64,000 nt of DNA from Bacteroides clarus YIT 12056. Lineage in GTDB: Bacteria > Bacteroidota > Bacteroidia > Bacteroidales > Bacteroidaceae. Position 1 is the first letter of the stretch. The number at the start of each line of letters is the position of its first letter. The position numbers and the translations under genes were made by a program. Location: NCBI RefSeq assembly GCF_900129655.1, contig NZ_FQWK01000008.1, positions 1 to 64,000 of the forward strand, given 5' to 3'. Below, piece by piece: positions 27,376 to 35,073 of the stretch. Below the pieces are notes generated by a model. That model was given only the letters and a program-made list of their open reading frames with translations, made no database searches and had not been told where the DNA came from.

Positions 27376-28194
27376 TTATAATTTATACACGATATCCTTC
27401 ACATACTGCGCCCACTGCGCAGGTGTTTTCGTCTTATCGAATGTTTGCCAGGGAATAGGCTTGCCTATCGTAATGGTAAATGTCTTATGGCGGTTCTTCA
27501 ACATCTCGTCCGCCAGATACAGCATAGCGATATTGAACTTGATGCCCGACAGTTTGCAGAGATTGGCCAGGTTATAAAAGAAATTGGAATTACGGCCTTC
27601 AAAATGAATGGGCACTACATCGCGGTGCGCCTCAACGCTCTTCACAATAAACGTCTTTTTCCAATCCAAGTCGCGGATAACTCCATTCCGGCGCCGCGAG
27701 CAAAGCCCGGCAGGAAACATAATGAGTTGGTCGTCCGACGCAAATCCGGCCTCTACCATTTTCGGAAAGTCCTTAGCCTGTTTGCCGGTCTTGTTAATAG
27801 GTATGCAGAGAGGAGCTAATCCACGCAGGTTCATGAGCAGGTCATTCACCATATATTTCACCTTTCCATCGTAAAAAGTACCGAGTACGTAGCCTAACGC
27901 CACCCCGTCCTGTCCGCCCAAAGGGTGATTGGAAACAAAGGTATAAAGTCCGTCTTTCGATAAGTTCTCCTCGCCCTTCACTATCAGTTTGGCATCCAGA
28001 AAGTCCAAACAGGCCTGCAGGAACTCCACCCCCACTTTATCTTTCGACTCTCTCAGAAAAACATTCAATTCATCTTGATGAACGATGCGCTTCAAATAAG
28101 ACACGACAAACTTAGGGATATACTTCACATGCTTCGGAGCTTTCTCCCGAAGAATCTTATCAATGTCAATCAAAAATAAAGAGTCGTCAGCCAT
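27376..28194 (-). CDS. glsA: PlsC-like O-acyltransferase (GlsA-like)
   Basis: The start chosen is 28194 (MADDSLFLIDIDKILREKAPKH); nine extra codons upstream are open (28221), but the candidate -7 box TAATTTTG at 28219-28226 overlaps them, so a transcript would begin inside that extension. The 272-residue protein has the acyltransferase motif FVSNHPLGGQDGVALG (NHxxxxD) near residue 90, PINKTGKQAKDFPKM, and IMFPAGLCSRRRNG (the FPEG-like motif reads FPAG). It would O-acylate the product of GlsB to form the diacyl glycine lipid. It is first in the two-gene operon glsA-glsB on the minus strand. Confidence 0.8.
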   Translation of the reverse strand: MADDSLFLIDIDKILREKAPKHVKYIPKFVVSYLKRIVHQDELNVFLRESKDKVGVEFLQACLDFLDAKLIVKGEENLSKDGLYTFVSNHPLGGQDGVALGYVLGTFYDGKVKYMVNDLLMNLRGLAPLCIPINKTGKQAKDFPKMVEAGFASDDQLIMFPAGLCSRRRNGVIRDLDWKKTFIVKSVEAHRDVVPIHFEGRNSNFFYNLANLCKLSGIKFNIAMLYLADEMLKNRHKTFTITIGKPIPWQTFDKTKTPAQWAQYVKDIVYKL

Positions 28195-28218
28195 TCTTTT
28201 TATGATGAAATGATTGCG

Positions 28219-28226
28219 CAAAATTA
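28219..28226 (-). promoter_or_regulatory. Candidate -7 box of the glsA-glsB operon
   Basis: The minus strand reads TAATTTTG, matching TAnnTTTG, 25 bases upstream of the Met at 28194. It supports the shorter GlsA start. Confidence 0.5.
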
Positions 28227-28250
28227 ACGCATCTTTTTAATTAAATGCAA

Positions 28251-28323
28251 ATAATCGATAGAAAACTACACCCAAAATCTATCAAATAGCACCTAAAATC
28301 TATCAATTGATAGTTTTTACCCC
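28251..28323. repeat. Direct repeats and palindrome between glsA and the sigma factor gene
   Basis: The 12-base word AAAATCTATCAA occurs twice (28274-28285 and 28295-28306) with a period of 21, each time preceded by ACCC or ACCT. The second copy runs into CTATCAATTGATAG (28300-28313), a perfect 14-base palindrome. A related ATCGATAG lies about 22 bases to the left of the first copy. The array sits in the divergent region between the glsA promoter and the ECF sigma gene, where an operator for either gene would be expected. Confidence 0.65.
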
Positions 28324-28422
28324 AAAGATTGCTTAAAAACCACCCGACACAAAGCCGAAACTTTCGTAAACTTGCAATGCTGAAAGGCTAAACGAACAAG
28401 TAACCATTTAACAAAGCACATT

Positions 28423-28926
28423 ATGAATAGTATTACATTTAAAAAAGATCTGCTCGGAGTTCAAAACGATTTATTACGCTTCGCGTACAAGCTCACCTCC
28501 GACCGTGAAGAAGCAAACGACCTTCTTCAAGAAACATCTCTCAAAGCTTTGGATAATGAAGATAAATACATGCCCGATACTAATTTCAAAGGTTGGATAT
28601 ATACGATCATGCGTAACATCTTTATTAACAATTATCGTAAGGTTGTACGCGACCAGACATTTGTAGACCAGACAGATAATCTTTATCATCTGAACCTGCC
28701 GCGCGATACCGCTTTTGAGAGTACGGAAAGCGCATACGACCTGAAAGAGATGCACCGCATCGTCAACGCATTGCCACGCGAATACAAAGTTCCGTTCTCC
28801 ATGCATGTTTCCGGTTTTAAATACCGCGAGATAGCCGAAAAGCTGGGACTTCCGTTAGGAACCGTAAAGAGCCGTATATTCTTCACCCGCCAGAAACTAC
28901 AACAAGACCTGAAAGATTTTGTTTAA
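28423..28926 (+). CDS. ECF-type RNA polymerase sigma factor
   Basis: The 167-residue protein has the sigma-70 region 2 pattern (LLRFAYKLTSDREEANDLLQ, FKGWIYTIMRNIFINNYRK) in residues 10-75 and region 4 (NALPREYKVPFSMHV, KYREIAEKLGLPLGTVKSRI) in residues 105-155, with no region 3, as expected for ECF sigmas. It resembles the Bacteroides sigma factors of the EcfO kind, but no anti-sigma gene follows; the next gene is mraZ 560 bases away. A loose TAAACTTG box lies at 28367-28374. The downstream hairpin array (28949-29036) begins 22 bases past the stop and may end the transcript. Regulon and signal are unknown. Confidence 0.93.
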   Translation: MNSITFKKDLLGVQNDLLRFAYKLTSDREEANDLLQETSLKALDNEDKYMPDTNFKGWIYTIMRNIFINNYRKVVRDQTFVDQTDNLYHLNLPRDTAFESTESAYDLKEMHRIVNALPREYKVPFSMHVSGFKYREIAEKLGLPLGTVKSRIFFTRQKLQQDLKDFV

Positions 28927-28948
28927 TCAATATCCCATATAAAATCAT

Positions 28949-29036
28949 CCCATGAGATAAATGTATTTGTCTCATGGGATGAATCTTTTTGTCCCGTAAG
29001 ATGATTTTATCCGTCTTACGGGACAAAATCATTCGT
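28949..29036. repeat. Tandem array of four 22-bp units, hairpin-forming
   Basis: Four units of exactly 22 bases begin at 28949, 28971, 28993 and 29015. Each starts with a 10-base block of the type CYYRYRRGAY, then RAAT-like bases, and most end in (C/T)GT. The blocks are CCCATGAGAT, CTCATGGGAT, CCCGTAAGAT and CTTACGGGAC. Units 1 and 2 carry the perfect complements CCCATGAGA and TCTCATGGG; units 3 and 4 carry CCCGTAAGA and TCTTACGGG. So each pair folds into a hairpin with a stem of 9 bp. The same unit family recurs at 55393-55500. Confidence 0.9.
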
Positions 29037-29166
29037 ACAGGGAGACGATTATAGGCCCCTCACAAAATCACAGGGTTCACCCGCCAAGCGCCGTCAACAG
29101 GAAGCCGTGAAAGGTGAAGGGGATATAAGCGAACATTGTTTTATCCGAAACACACTATCCGTCCGG

Positions 29167-29275
29167 AATAAACGCACCATGTATTTCCACTAAACAGATA
29201 ATGCGTTTCCGGCCGACAGACCATGCGTTTCCCCGGAGGATATTTTACTTTCCTACGAGGATAAATTCATTTGAT
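29167..29275. repeat. Degenerate 22-bp-period array upstream of mraZ
   Basis: The word TTTCC recurs at 29184, 29206, 29228 and 29249 (spacing 22, 22, 21), three times within ATG(C/T)(G/A)TTTCC. A weaker fifth unit (ATTTGAT) follows at the same pitch. The unit sequence differs from the array at 28949 but the period is the same. The stretch between the two arrays (29037-29166) has no gene and no clear repeat. Confidence 0.6.
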
Positions 29276-29430
29276 ACGCCTTTCATCACACATCCGTCCC
29301 GCCTGCCGGAGCAACCCGTCCGCCCGCACCAATCCCCCACCAATCAAGCGACGCAACACTCTGTTCATTTTCAACAGAATAAGTAATCAACATGCTGTTG
29401 AAAACTTCTAAGTAAGATTTTAGTTAAAAC

Positions 29431-29464
29431 ATTGTGGGGAATTGTGGGGAAATGTGTATTTTTA
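29431..29464 (+). promoter_or_regulatory. MraZ-type operator overlapping the mraZ promoter
   Basis: The 10-base word ATTGTGGGGA is repeated head to tail (29431-29440 and 29441-29450), followed by a partial third copy AATGTG. This gives TGGGG boxes at a 10-base pitch, the known pattern of MraZ operators (TGGGN repeats spaced by 5 bases). Overlapping it, TATTTTTA (29457-29464) is a near match to the -7 box, with TTG at 29432-29434 as a -33 candidate. MraZ would thus bind on its own promoter and control the whole cluster. Confidence 0.75.
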
Positions 29465-29490
29465 CCGTCGCTTATTATAATAAGGTGAAA

Positions 29491-29979
29491 ATGATACGCT
29501 TTTTAGGCAATATTGAAGCAAAAACGGATACAAAGGGACGCGTATTCATCCCTGCCGGTTTTCGGAAACAGCTGCAGGCTGCTTCCGAAGAGAGACTCGT
29601 ATTGCGTAAAGACGTGTTTCAGGAGTGCCTGATACTCTATCCCGAAAGCGTCTGGTTCAAAACGCAAACCCAACTTCGGCGGCGGCTGAACAAGTGGAAC
29701 GCCAAACACCAACAAATTTTCCGGCAGTTTGTAAGCGATGCGGAAATCATGGTTCCCGACGGGAACGGACGTATCCTGTTGCCTAAGCGCTACTTGCAAA
29801 TGGCGGGCATACAAAGCGATGTACGTTTTATCGGCGTGGACAACACCATCGAAATCTGGGCGAAAGAAAAGGCGGAACAACCTTTTATGAATCCGGAAGA
29901 ATTCAGCGAGGCATTGCAAGATATTCTGGGAGACGAGAATTGGGAAGAAACAGAGGCAAGCGATGAGACAGCAGAGTAA
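29491..29979 (+). CDS. mraZ: Transcriptional regulator MraZ
   Basis: The start at 29491 (MIRFLGNIEAKTDTKGRVFI) matches the family N-terminus and follows the ribosome-binding-like stretch AAGGTG; nineteen open codons upstream lie in the promoter and operator region. The 162-residue protein has two AbrB-like MraZ repeats: DTKGRVFIPAGFRKQL near residue 12 and DGNGRILLPKRYLQMAG near 90. MraZ forms a ring that binds TGGGN repeats and controls the division and cell wall cluster. It is the first gene of that cluster and is followed by rsmH after 20 bases. It is slightly longer than the usual 150 residues because of an acidic tail. Confidence 0.95.
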   Translation: MIRFLGNIEAKTDTKGRVFIPAGFRKQLQAASEERLVLRKDVFQECLILYPESVWFKTQTQLRRRLNKWNAKHQQIFRQFVSDAEIMVPDGNGRILLPKRYLQMAGIQSDVRFIGVDNTIEIWAKEKAEQPFMNPEEFSEALQDILGDENWEETEASDETAE

Positions 29980-29999
29980 TAAACGATTCTAACTAAAAA

Positions 30000-30917
30000 A
30001 TGAAGGAAGAAACAACATATCATATTCCGGTACTTTTGATGCCAAGCGTCGACGGGATGAACATCCGCCCGGACGGAACGTATGTAGACGTGACATTCGG
30101 CGGCGGCGGTCATTCCCGCGAGATAGTGTCACGCTTGGGCGAGGGTGGCAGATTGCTGGGATTCGACCAAGATGAGGATGCGGAACAAAACATCGTAAAC
30201 GACCCGCACTTCACATTTGTACGCAGCAATTTCCGTTATCTGCATAACTTCCTGCGTTATCATGGTATCGGGCAAGTGGACGCCGTACTCGCCGACCTCG
30301 GCGTGTCGTCACATCATTTCGACGATAGCGAGCGGGGATTCTCTTTCCGCTTTGACGGCGCACTCGATATGCGGATGAACAAGCGCGCCGGACTCACTGC
30401 CGCCGACATCGTAAATACATACGACGAAGAGCGTCTGGCCGACATTTTCTATTTGTATGGGGAACTGAAGAACAGCCGCAAGCTGGCATCCGTTATCGTC
30501 AAGGCGCGCGCCACCCGAAAGATTGGCACCATCGGAGAGTTCCTGGATATTATCAAACCGCTCTTCGGACGCGAAAGAGAAAAGAAAGAACTTGCGAAAG
30601 TGTTTCAGGCGTTGCGCATCGAAGTCAATCAGGAAATGGAAGCGTTGAAGGAGATGTTATATGCAGCTACGGAAGCATTAAAGCCCGGCGGACGACTGGT
30701 AGTGATCACCTACCATTCGCTGGAAGACCGCATGGTGAAAAACATCATGAAGACCGGCAATATAGAGGGCAAGGCGGAAAAAGACTTCTTCGGAAACGTA
30801 CAAACGCCTTTCCGTTTGGTAAACAACAAAGTGATTATTCCGGATGACGACGAGATTGAGCGTAACCCGCGTTCGCGAAGCGCCAAACTGAGAATCGCGG
30901 AGAAAATCATAAAGTGA
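30000..30917 (+). CDS. rsmH: 16S rRNA m4C1402 methyltransferase
   Basis: The 305-residue protein is RsmH (MraW), which N4-methylates C1402 of 16S rRNA using S-adenosylmethionine. The SAM-binding start is YVDVTFGGGGHSREIVSRLG near residue 28, followed by FDQDEDAEQ and VLADLGVSSHHFDDSERGFS near 95-115. The end, ITYHSLEDRMVKNIMK and NPRSRSAKLRIAEK, is also characteristic. It lies in its usual place between mraZ and ftsL. Confidence 0.97.
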   Translation: MKEETTYHIPVLLMPSVDGMNIRPDGTYVDVTFGGGGHSREIVSRLGEGGRLLGFDQDEDAEQNIVNDPHFTFVRSNFRYLHNFLRYHGIGQVDAVLADLGVSSHHFDDSERGFSFRFDGALDMRMNKRAGLTAADIVNTYDEERLADIFYLYGELKNSRKLASVIVKARATRKIGTIGEFLDIIKPLFGREREKKELAKVFQALRIEVNQEMEALKEMLYAATEALKPGGRLVVITYHSLEDRMVKNIMKTGNIEGKAEKDFFGNVQTPFRLVNNKVIIPDDDEIERNPRSRSAKLRIAEKIIK

Positions 30918-30949
30918 TTAAGATGATAAAGCTATAAAGTGACAGGGCG

Positions 30950-31309
30950 ATGAATGAGACGGCTAATAAACAGGAAGAGGTGAAAGGCGAAAAGGTAAAA
31001 AGACGGACTTCGCTAAAGAACATCATAGGCGGTGACATTCTGGCTACGGACTTTTTCCGTCGTCAGACGAAGCTGCTCGTCCTCATCATGGTTCTTATTC
31101 TGTTCTATATCCATAACCGCTACGCCTGCCAGCAGCAGATGATAGAGATAGACAAGCTCAAGAAAGAGCTGATAGACATAAAATACGACGCTTTGACACG
31201 CAGTTCCGAACTGATGGAGCGAAGCCGTCAATCGCGTATCGAAGAATATATCGCGACGAAAGAAAGCGATTTGCAGACTTCGACCAATCCGCCGTACTTA
31301 ATCAAATAA
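30950..31309 (+). CDS. ftsL: FtsL-like cell division protein
   Basis: This 119-residue bitopic membrane protein has a charged cytoplasmic N-terminus of about 40 residues, one membrane helix (LLVLIMVLILFYIHNRYAC) and a coiled-coil periplasmic segment (MIEIDKLKKELIDIKYDALT). This is the FtsL plan in Bacteroidetes, and the position between rsmH and the ftsI-type gene supports it. FtsL joins FtsQ and FtsB to recruit and activate FtsW/FtsI. Sequence similarity in this family is low, so the call rests on topology and position. Confidence 0.88.
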   Translation: MNETANKQEEVKGEKVKRRTSLKNIIGGDILATDFFRRQTKLLVLIMVLILFYIHNRYACQQQMIEIDKLKKELIDIKYDALTRSSELMERSRQSRIEEYIATKESDLQTSTNPPYLIK

Positions 31310-31328
31310 GTATAGGGAATGGAAAACA

Positions 31329-31366
31329 GACCGGTAAATAGTAAATAGTAAATAGTATAATAGTAA
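31329..31366. repeat. Short GTAAATA direct repeats before ftsI
   Basis: The word GTAAATA is repeated three times in a row and then again in a looser form. Similar strings (AGTAAATA, ACAGTAAA) fill the short gaps before ftsQ, ftsA and the YqeY gene. Confidence 0.6.
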
Positions 31367-31378
31367 ATCGAAACAGCC

Positions 31379-33502
31379 TTGGCAGTAAACAAGAAAAATA
31401 TAATGACCCGTTACTTCTTCGTAGTCCTTGTTATGGGACTGATAGGAGTAGCCATTATCGTAAAAGGTACCGTCATCATGTTTGCCGAACGTCAGTACTG
31501 GCAAGATGTCGCCGACCGCTTTGTGAAGGAGAATGTTACGGTGAAGCCCAACCGTGGCAATATTCTTTCATCGGACGGTAAATTAATGGCGAGCTCCCTA
31601 CCGGAGTACCGCATTTATATGGATTTCAAAGCGGGTGGAGAGAAGAAAGACACCATGCTGATGAATCATTTGGGCGAAATCTGCGAGGGATTGCACCGGA
31701 TATTCCCCGACAAAAGCGCTGCCGAATTTAAAAGGCATCTGCTAAAAGGACGCAAAAAGGGCAGCCGCAATTACCTGATTTACCCGAAGCGCATCTCTTA
31801 TATCCAGTATAAGGAAGCCAAAAGATTGCCGGTGTTCAACTTGAACAAATACAAAGGCGGTTTCCACGAACAGACTTACAACCAACGTAAAAAGCCTTTC
31901 GGCTCTTTGGCCGCCCGTACGTTGGGCGACCTCTATGCCGATACGGCGCAAGGGGCAAAGAACGGTATCGAGCTGGCATTCGACACGCTGCTGAAAGGAC
32001 GTGACGGCATCACCCACCGCCAAAAGGTGATGAACAAATACCTGAACATAGTGGACATCGCTCCCGTAGACGGTTGCGACATCATCTCCACCATCGACGT
32101 AGGCATGCAGGATATTTGCGAAAAAGCGTTGATAGATAAGTTGAAGGAAATCAATGCCAGCGTAGGTGTCGCCGTACTGATGGAAGTACAGACAGGAGAG
32201 ATAAAAGCCATTGTCAATATGATGAAAGCGGGTGACGGCAACTATTACGAAATGCGCAACAATGCCATCAGCGATATGCTGGAACCGGGCTCTACCTTCA
32301 AGACCGCCTCTATCATGGTAGCCCTTGAAGACGGGAAGATTACTCCCGACACGGAAGTCGATACGGGTAACGGCATCATGATGATGCACGGCCGCCCGAT
32401 GAAAGACCATAACTGGCACCGGGGCGGATATGGCAAAATCGATGTGACACGTATTCTGGAAGTATCATCCAACATCGGCGTTTCCTATCTTATCGACAAG
32501 CATTACAGCGACAATCCGCAAAAGTTTGTAGACGGATTGAAGCGTATCGGCATAGACCGCCCGCTTCATCTGCAAATAGCCGGAGAGGGCAAGCCTAACA
32601 TCCGCGGTCCGAAAGAACGCTATTTTGCCAAAACCACGTTGCCCTGGATGAGTATAGGATATGAAACGCAGGTACCGCCGCTGAACATACTGACTTTCTA
32701 CAATGCCATCGCCAATAACGGCACAATGGTACGTCCGAAATTCGTGAAAGCGGCTGTGAAAGACGGCGAGGTTGTGCATGAATTCCCTACGGAAGTCATC
32801 AATCCTAAGATTTGCTCGGACAATACGCTGACGCAGATACGGGAGATTCTGCACAAAGTAGTCTCCGAAGGTTTGGCCAAGCCGGCCGGAAGCAAACAGT
32901 TTGCCGTAGCCGGCAAGACGGGTACGGCGCAGATTTCGCAAGGCGCCGCCGGATATAAGGCGGGACGGGTGAATTATCTCGTCAGCTTCTGCGGATACTT
33001 CCCGGCAGAGGCTCCCAAGTACAGTTGTATCGTCTCCATACAGAAACCGGGACTTCCGGCATCGGGCGGTTTAATGGCGGGCAGCGTATTCAGCAAGATT
33101 GCGGAAAGGGTATATGCCAAGAATCTGCGGTTTGATATACGCAGTGCGATAGACAGCACCACGAATGTGATTCCCGCGGTAAAAGCGGGAGAGATGAACG
33201 AGGCGTTGCGTGTGCTCAACACATTGGACGTTCCGGTGCAGAAGCAGTTCGAGGCACAGAAAGGGCGAGAGTTATGGGGACACAGTCAGGCCGCCCCGTC
33301 TGCCGTTATCCTGCAAAATCAGAAAGTTTCCGCAGGCATAGTGCCCAGCGTAGTGGGCATGGGGGCTAAAGATGCCGTTTATCTGCTGGAAAGCAAGGGG
33401 CTTAAAGTACGCCTCAACGGCATCGGCAAAGTAAGAAACCAGTCCATTGCAGGTGGAAGCCGGCTGGTAAGAGGTCAGACGATAGCCTTGACGTTACGTT
33501 AA
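31379..33502 (+). CDS. ftsI: Septal peptidoglycan transpeptidase (penicillin-binding protein FtsI) with PASTA domain
   Basis: The 707-residue frame begins at a TTG (AVNKKNIMTRYFF...); ATG 31403 eight codons on is the alternative. A single N-terminal membrane helix (FFVVLVMGLIGVAIIV) is followed by the dimerisation domain, with KPNRGNILSSDGKLMA. The transpeptidase domain has the serine motif EPGSTFKTAS (active Ser near 304), SSN near 362 and AGKTGTAQIS near 512. The last 65 residues form a PASTA domain (VPSVVGMGAKDAVYLLESKG). It cross-links septal peptidoglycan with FtsW. A C-terminal PASTA domain is usual in this phylum but absent from E. coli FtsI. Confidence 0.95.
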   Translation: MAVNKKNIMTRYFFVVLVMGLIGVAIIVKGTVIMFAERQYWQDVADRFVKENVTVKPNRGNILSSDGKLMASSLPEYRIYMDFKAGGEKKDTMLMNHLGEICEGLHRIFPDKSAAEFKRHLLKGRKKGSRNYLIYPKRISYIQYKEAKRLPVFNLNKYKGGFHEQTYNQRKKPFGSLAARTLGDLYADTAQGAKNGIELAFDTLLKGRDGITHRQKVMNKYLNIVDIAPVDGCDIISTIDVGMQDICEKALIDKLKEINASVGVAVLMEVQTGEIKAIVNMMKAGDGNYYEMRNNAISDMLEPGSTFKTASIMVALEDGKITPDTEVDTGNGIMMMHGRPMKDHNWHRGGYGKIDVTRILEVSSNIGVSYLIDKHYSDNPQKFVDGLKRIGIDRPLHLQIAGEGKPNIRGPKERYFAKTTLPWMSIGYETQVPPLNILTFYNAIANNGTMVRPKFVKAAVKDGEVVHEFPTEVINPKICSDNTLTQIREILHKVVSEGLAKPAGSKQFAVAGKTGTAQISQGAAGYKAGRVNYLVSFCGYFPAEAPKYSCIVSIQKPGLPASGGLMAGSVFSKIAERVYAKNLRFDIRSAIDSTTNVIPAVKAGEMNEALRVLNTLDVPVQKQFEAQKGRELWGHSQAAPSAVILQNQKVSAGIVPSVVGMGAKDAVYLLESKGLKVRLNGIGKVRNQSIAGGSRLVRGQTIALTLR

Positions 33503-33531
33503 TATAAGAATATACATATATATAATAAGGT

Positions 33532-34980
33532 ATGAAATTAACCGAACTATTAAAAGCAATACAACCGGTACAAGTTATCGGCAGTACGGAAAAAGATATA
33601 ACAGGAGTAAACATCGACTCCCGTTTAGTTGCGGCCGGACATTTGTTCATGGCAATGCGCGGCACGCAGACCGACGGGCACGCATATATTCCGACAGCCA
33701 TTGAGCAAGGCGCTATAGCCGTACTGTGCGAAGACATGCCGGAAGAACCCAACCCCGATATTACATATATCCAGGTAAAAGACAGCGAAAATGCGGTAGG
33801 TAAGGTTGCCACCACCTTCTACGGCGACCCCACTTCCAAGATGGAGTTGGTAGGCGTAACCGGCACTAACGGCAAAACAACCATTGCCACCTTATTATAT
33901 AATACATTCCGTTATTTCGGGTATAAAGTCGGACTGATTTCCACCGTATGCAACTACATCGATGACCAGCCCGTTCCAACCGAGCACACCACTCCCGATC
34001 CGGTTACCCTTAACCGCCTGTTGGGTGAGATGGCAGACTCCGGATGCAAATACGCATTCATGGAAGTCAGCTCCCACTCTATCGCGCAGCAGCGCATCAG
34101 CGGTCTGAAGTTTGCCGGCGGCATCTTCACCAACCTTACGCGCGACCACCTGGATTATCACAAGACTGTTGAAAACTACCTCAAAGCAAAGAAGAAATTC
34201 TTCGATGATATGCCGAAGAGTGCGTTCAGCCTGACCAATCTGGATGATAAGAACGGATTGGTCATGACTCAGAACACACGCTCACGCGTATATACTTATT
34301 CATTGAGAAGCCTCAGCGACTTTAAAGGGAAAGTACTGGAGTCTCATTTTGAAGGCATGCTGCTCGATTTCAACAATCACGAGCTGGCCGTACGTTTTAT
34401 CGGCAAGTTCAATGCTTCCAACCTTCTCGCCGTATTCGGCGCAGCCGTGTTATTGGGCAAGAAAGAAGAAGATGTGCTTGTCGCCCTCAGCACTTTACAT
34501 CCTGTAACAGGCCGGTTTGATTCTATCCGCTCCCCGAAGGGCATCACCGCCATTGTAGATTACGCCCACACTCCGGACGCTCTGGTAAATGTACTGAATG
34601 CCATCCACGACGTATTGGCAGGCAGGGGGAAAGTGATAACCGTAGTTGGCGCAGGTGGCAACCGCGACAAAGGGAAACGTCCTATCATGGCCAAGGAGTC
34701 CGCCCGTCTGAGCGACCGTGTTATCATCACTTCCGACAATCCCCGCTTCGAAGAGCCGCAAGACATCATCAATGACATGCTGGCAGGCTTGGACAAAGAC
34801 GATTTGGAGAAGACGATCAGTATCACCGATAGGAAATACGCCATAAAGACCGCCTGTTTGCTGGCGCAACCGGGAGACGTTATCCTCGTTGCCGGCAAAG
34901 GACACGAAAACTATCAGGAGATAAAAGGAGTGAAGCATCATTTCGATGATAAAGAAGTACTTAAAGAAATTATGAATTGA
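33532..34980 (+). CDS. murE: UDP-MurNAc-L-alanyl-D-glutamate--2,6-diaminopimelate ligase
   Basis: The 482-residue Mur ligase adds meso-diaminopimelate to the peptidoglycan precursor. It has the ATP loop [16 protein letters not shown] near residue 110, the substrate segment [10 protein letters not shown], the carbamylated-Lys region, and SDNPRFEEP near 400. The tetrad DNPR marks the diaminopimelate-type enzymes as opposed to lysine-type. The protein ends KEIMN, and its last codons ATTATGAATTGA belong to the left arm of the AT-rich palindrome that fills the gap to mraY. Confidence 0.97.
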   Translation: MKLTELLKAIQPVQVIGSTEKDITGVNIDSRLVAAGHLFMAMRGTQTDGHAYIPTAIEQGAIAVLCEDMPEEPNPDITYIQVKDSENAVGKVATTFYGDPTSKMELVGVTGTNGKTTIATLLYNTFRYFGYKVGLISTVCNYIDDQPVPTEHTTPDPVTLNRLLGEMADSGCKYAFMEVSSHSIAQQRISGLKFAGGIFTNLTRDHLDYHKTVENYLKAKKKFFDDMPKSAFSLTNLDDKNGLVMTQNTRSRVYTYSLRSLSDFKGKVLESHFEGMLLDFNNHELAVRFIGKFNASNLLAVFGAAVLLGKKEEDVLVALSTLHPVTGRFDSIRSPKGITAIVDYAHTPDALVNVLNAIHDVLAGRGKVITVVGAGGNRDKGKRPIMAKESARLSDRVIITSDNPRFEEPQDIINDMLAGLDKDDLEKTISITDRKYAIKTACLLAQPGDVILVAGKGHENYQEIKGVKHHFDDKEVLKEIMN

Positions 34981-34985
34981 GCAGT

Positions 34986-35064
34986 GTGAATTATGAATTT
35001 CAATGCAGCGTATCGTACGATATTCCCCGTATGCATCCCGATTCATAATTTATAACTCATAATT
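34986..35064. repeat. AT-rich palindromic element between murE and mraY
   Basis: The left arm TGAATTATGAAT and right arm ATTCATAATT pair around a roughly 40-base centre, and the right side continues with TATAACTCATAATTAG. The element has the same build as those at 36345, 59414, 60846 and 61686: arms of GAATTATGAA- or GAAGAAT-type words around a short GC-richer core. Confidence 0.75.
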
Positions 35065-35073
35065 AGAAAAGAC

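Noticed and set aside
28949..29036. 22-bp arrays as CRISPR arrays
   Set aside because: The repeat-plus-spacer unit is only 22 bases, blocks vary and alternate in orientation, and there are no cas genes nearby.
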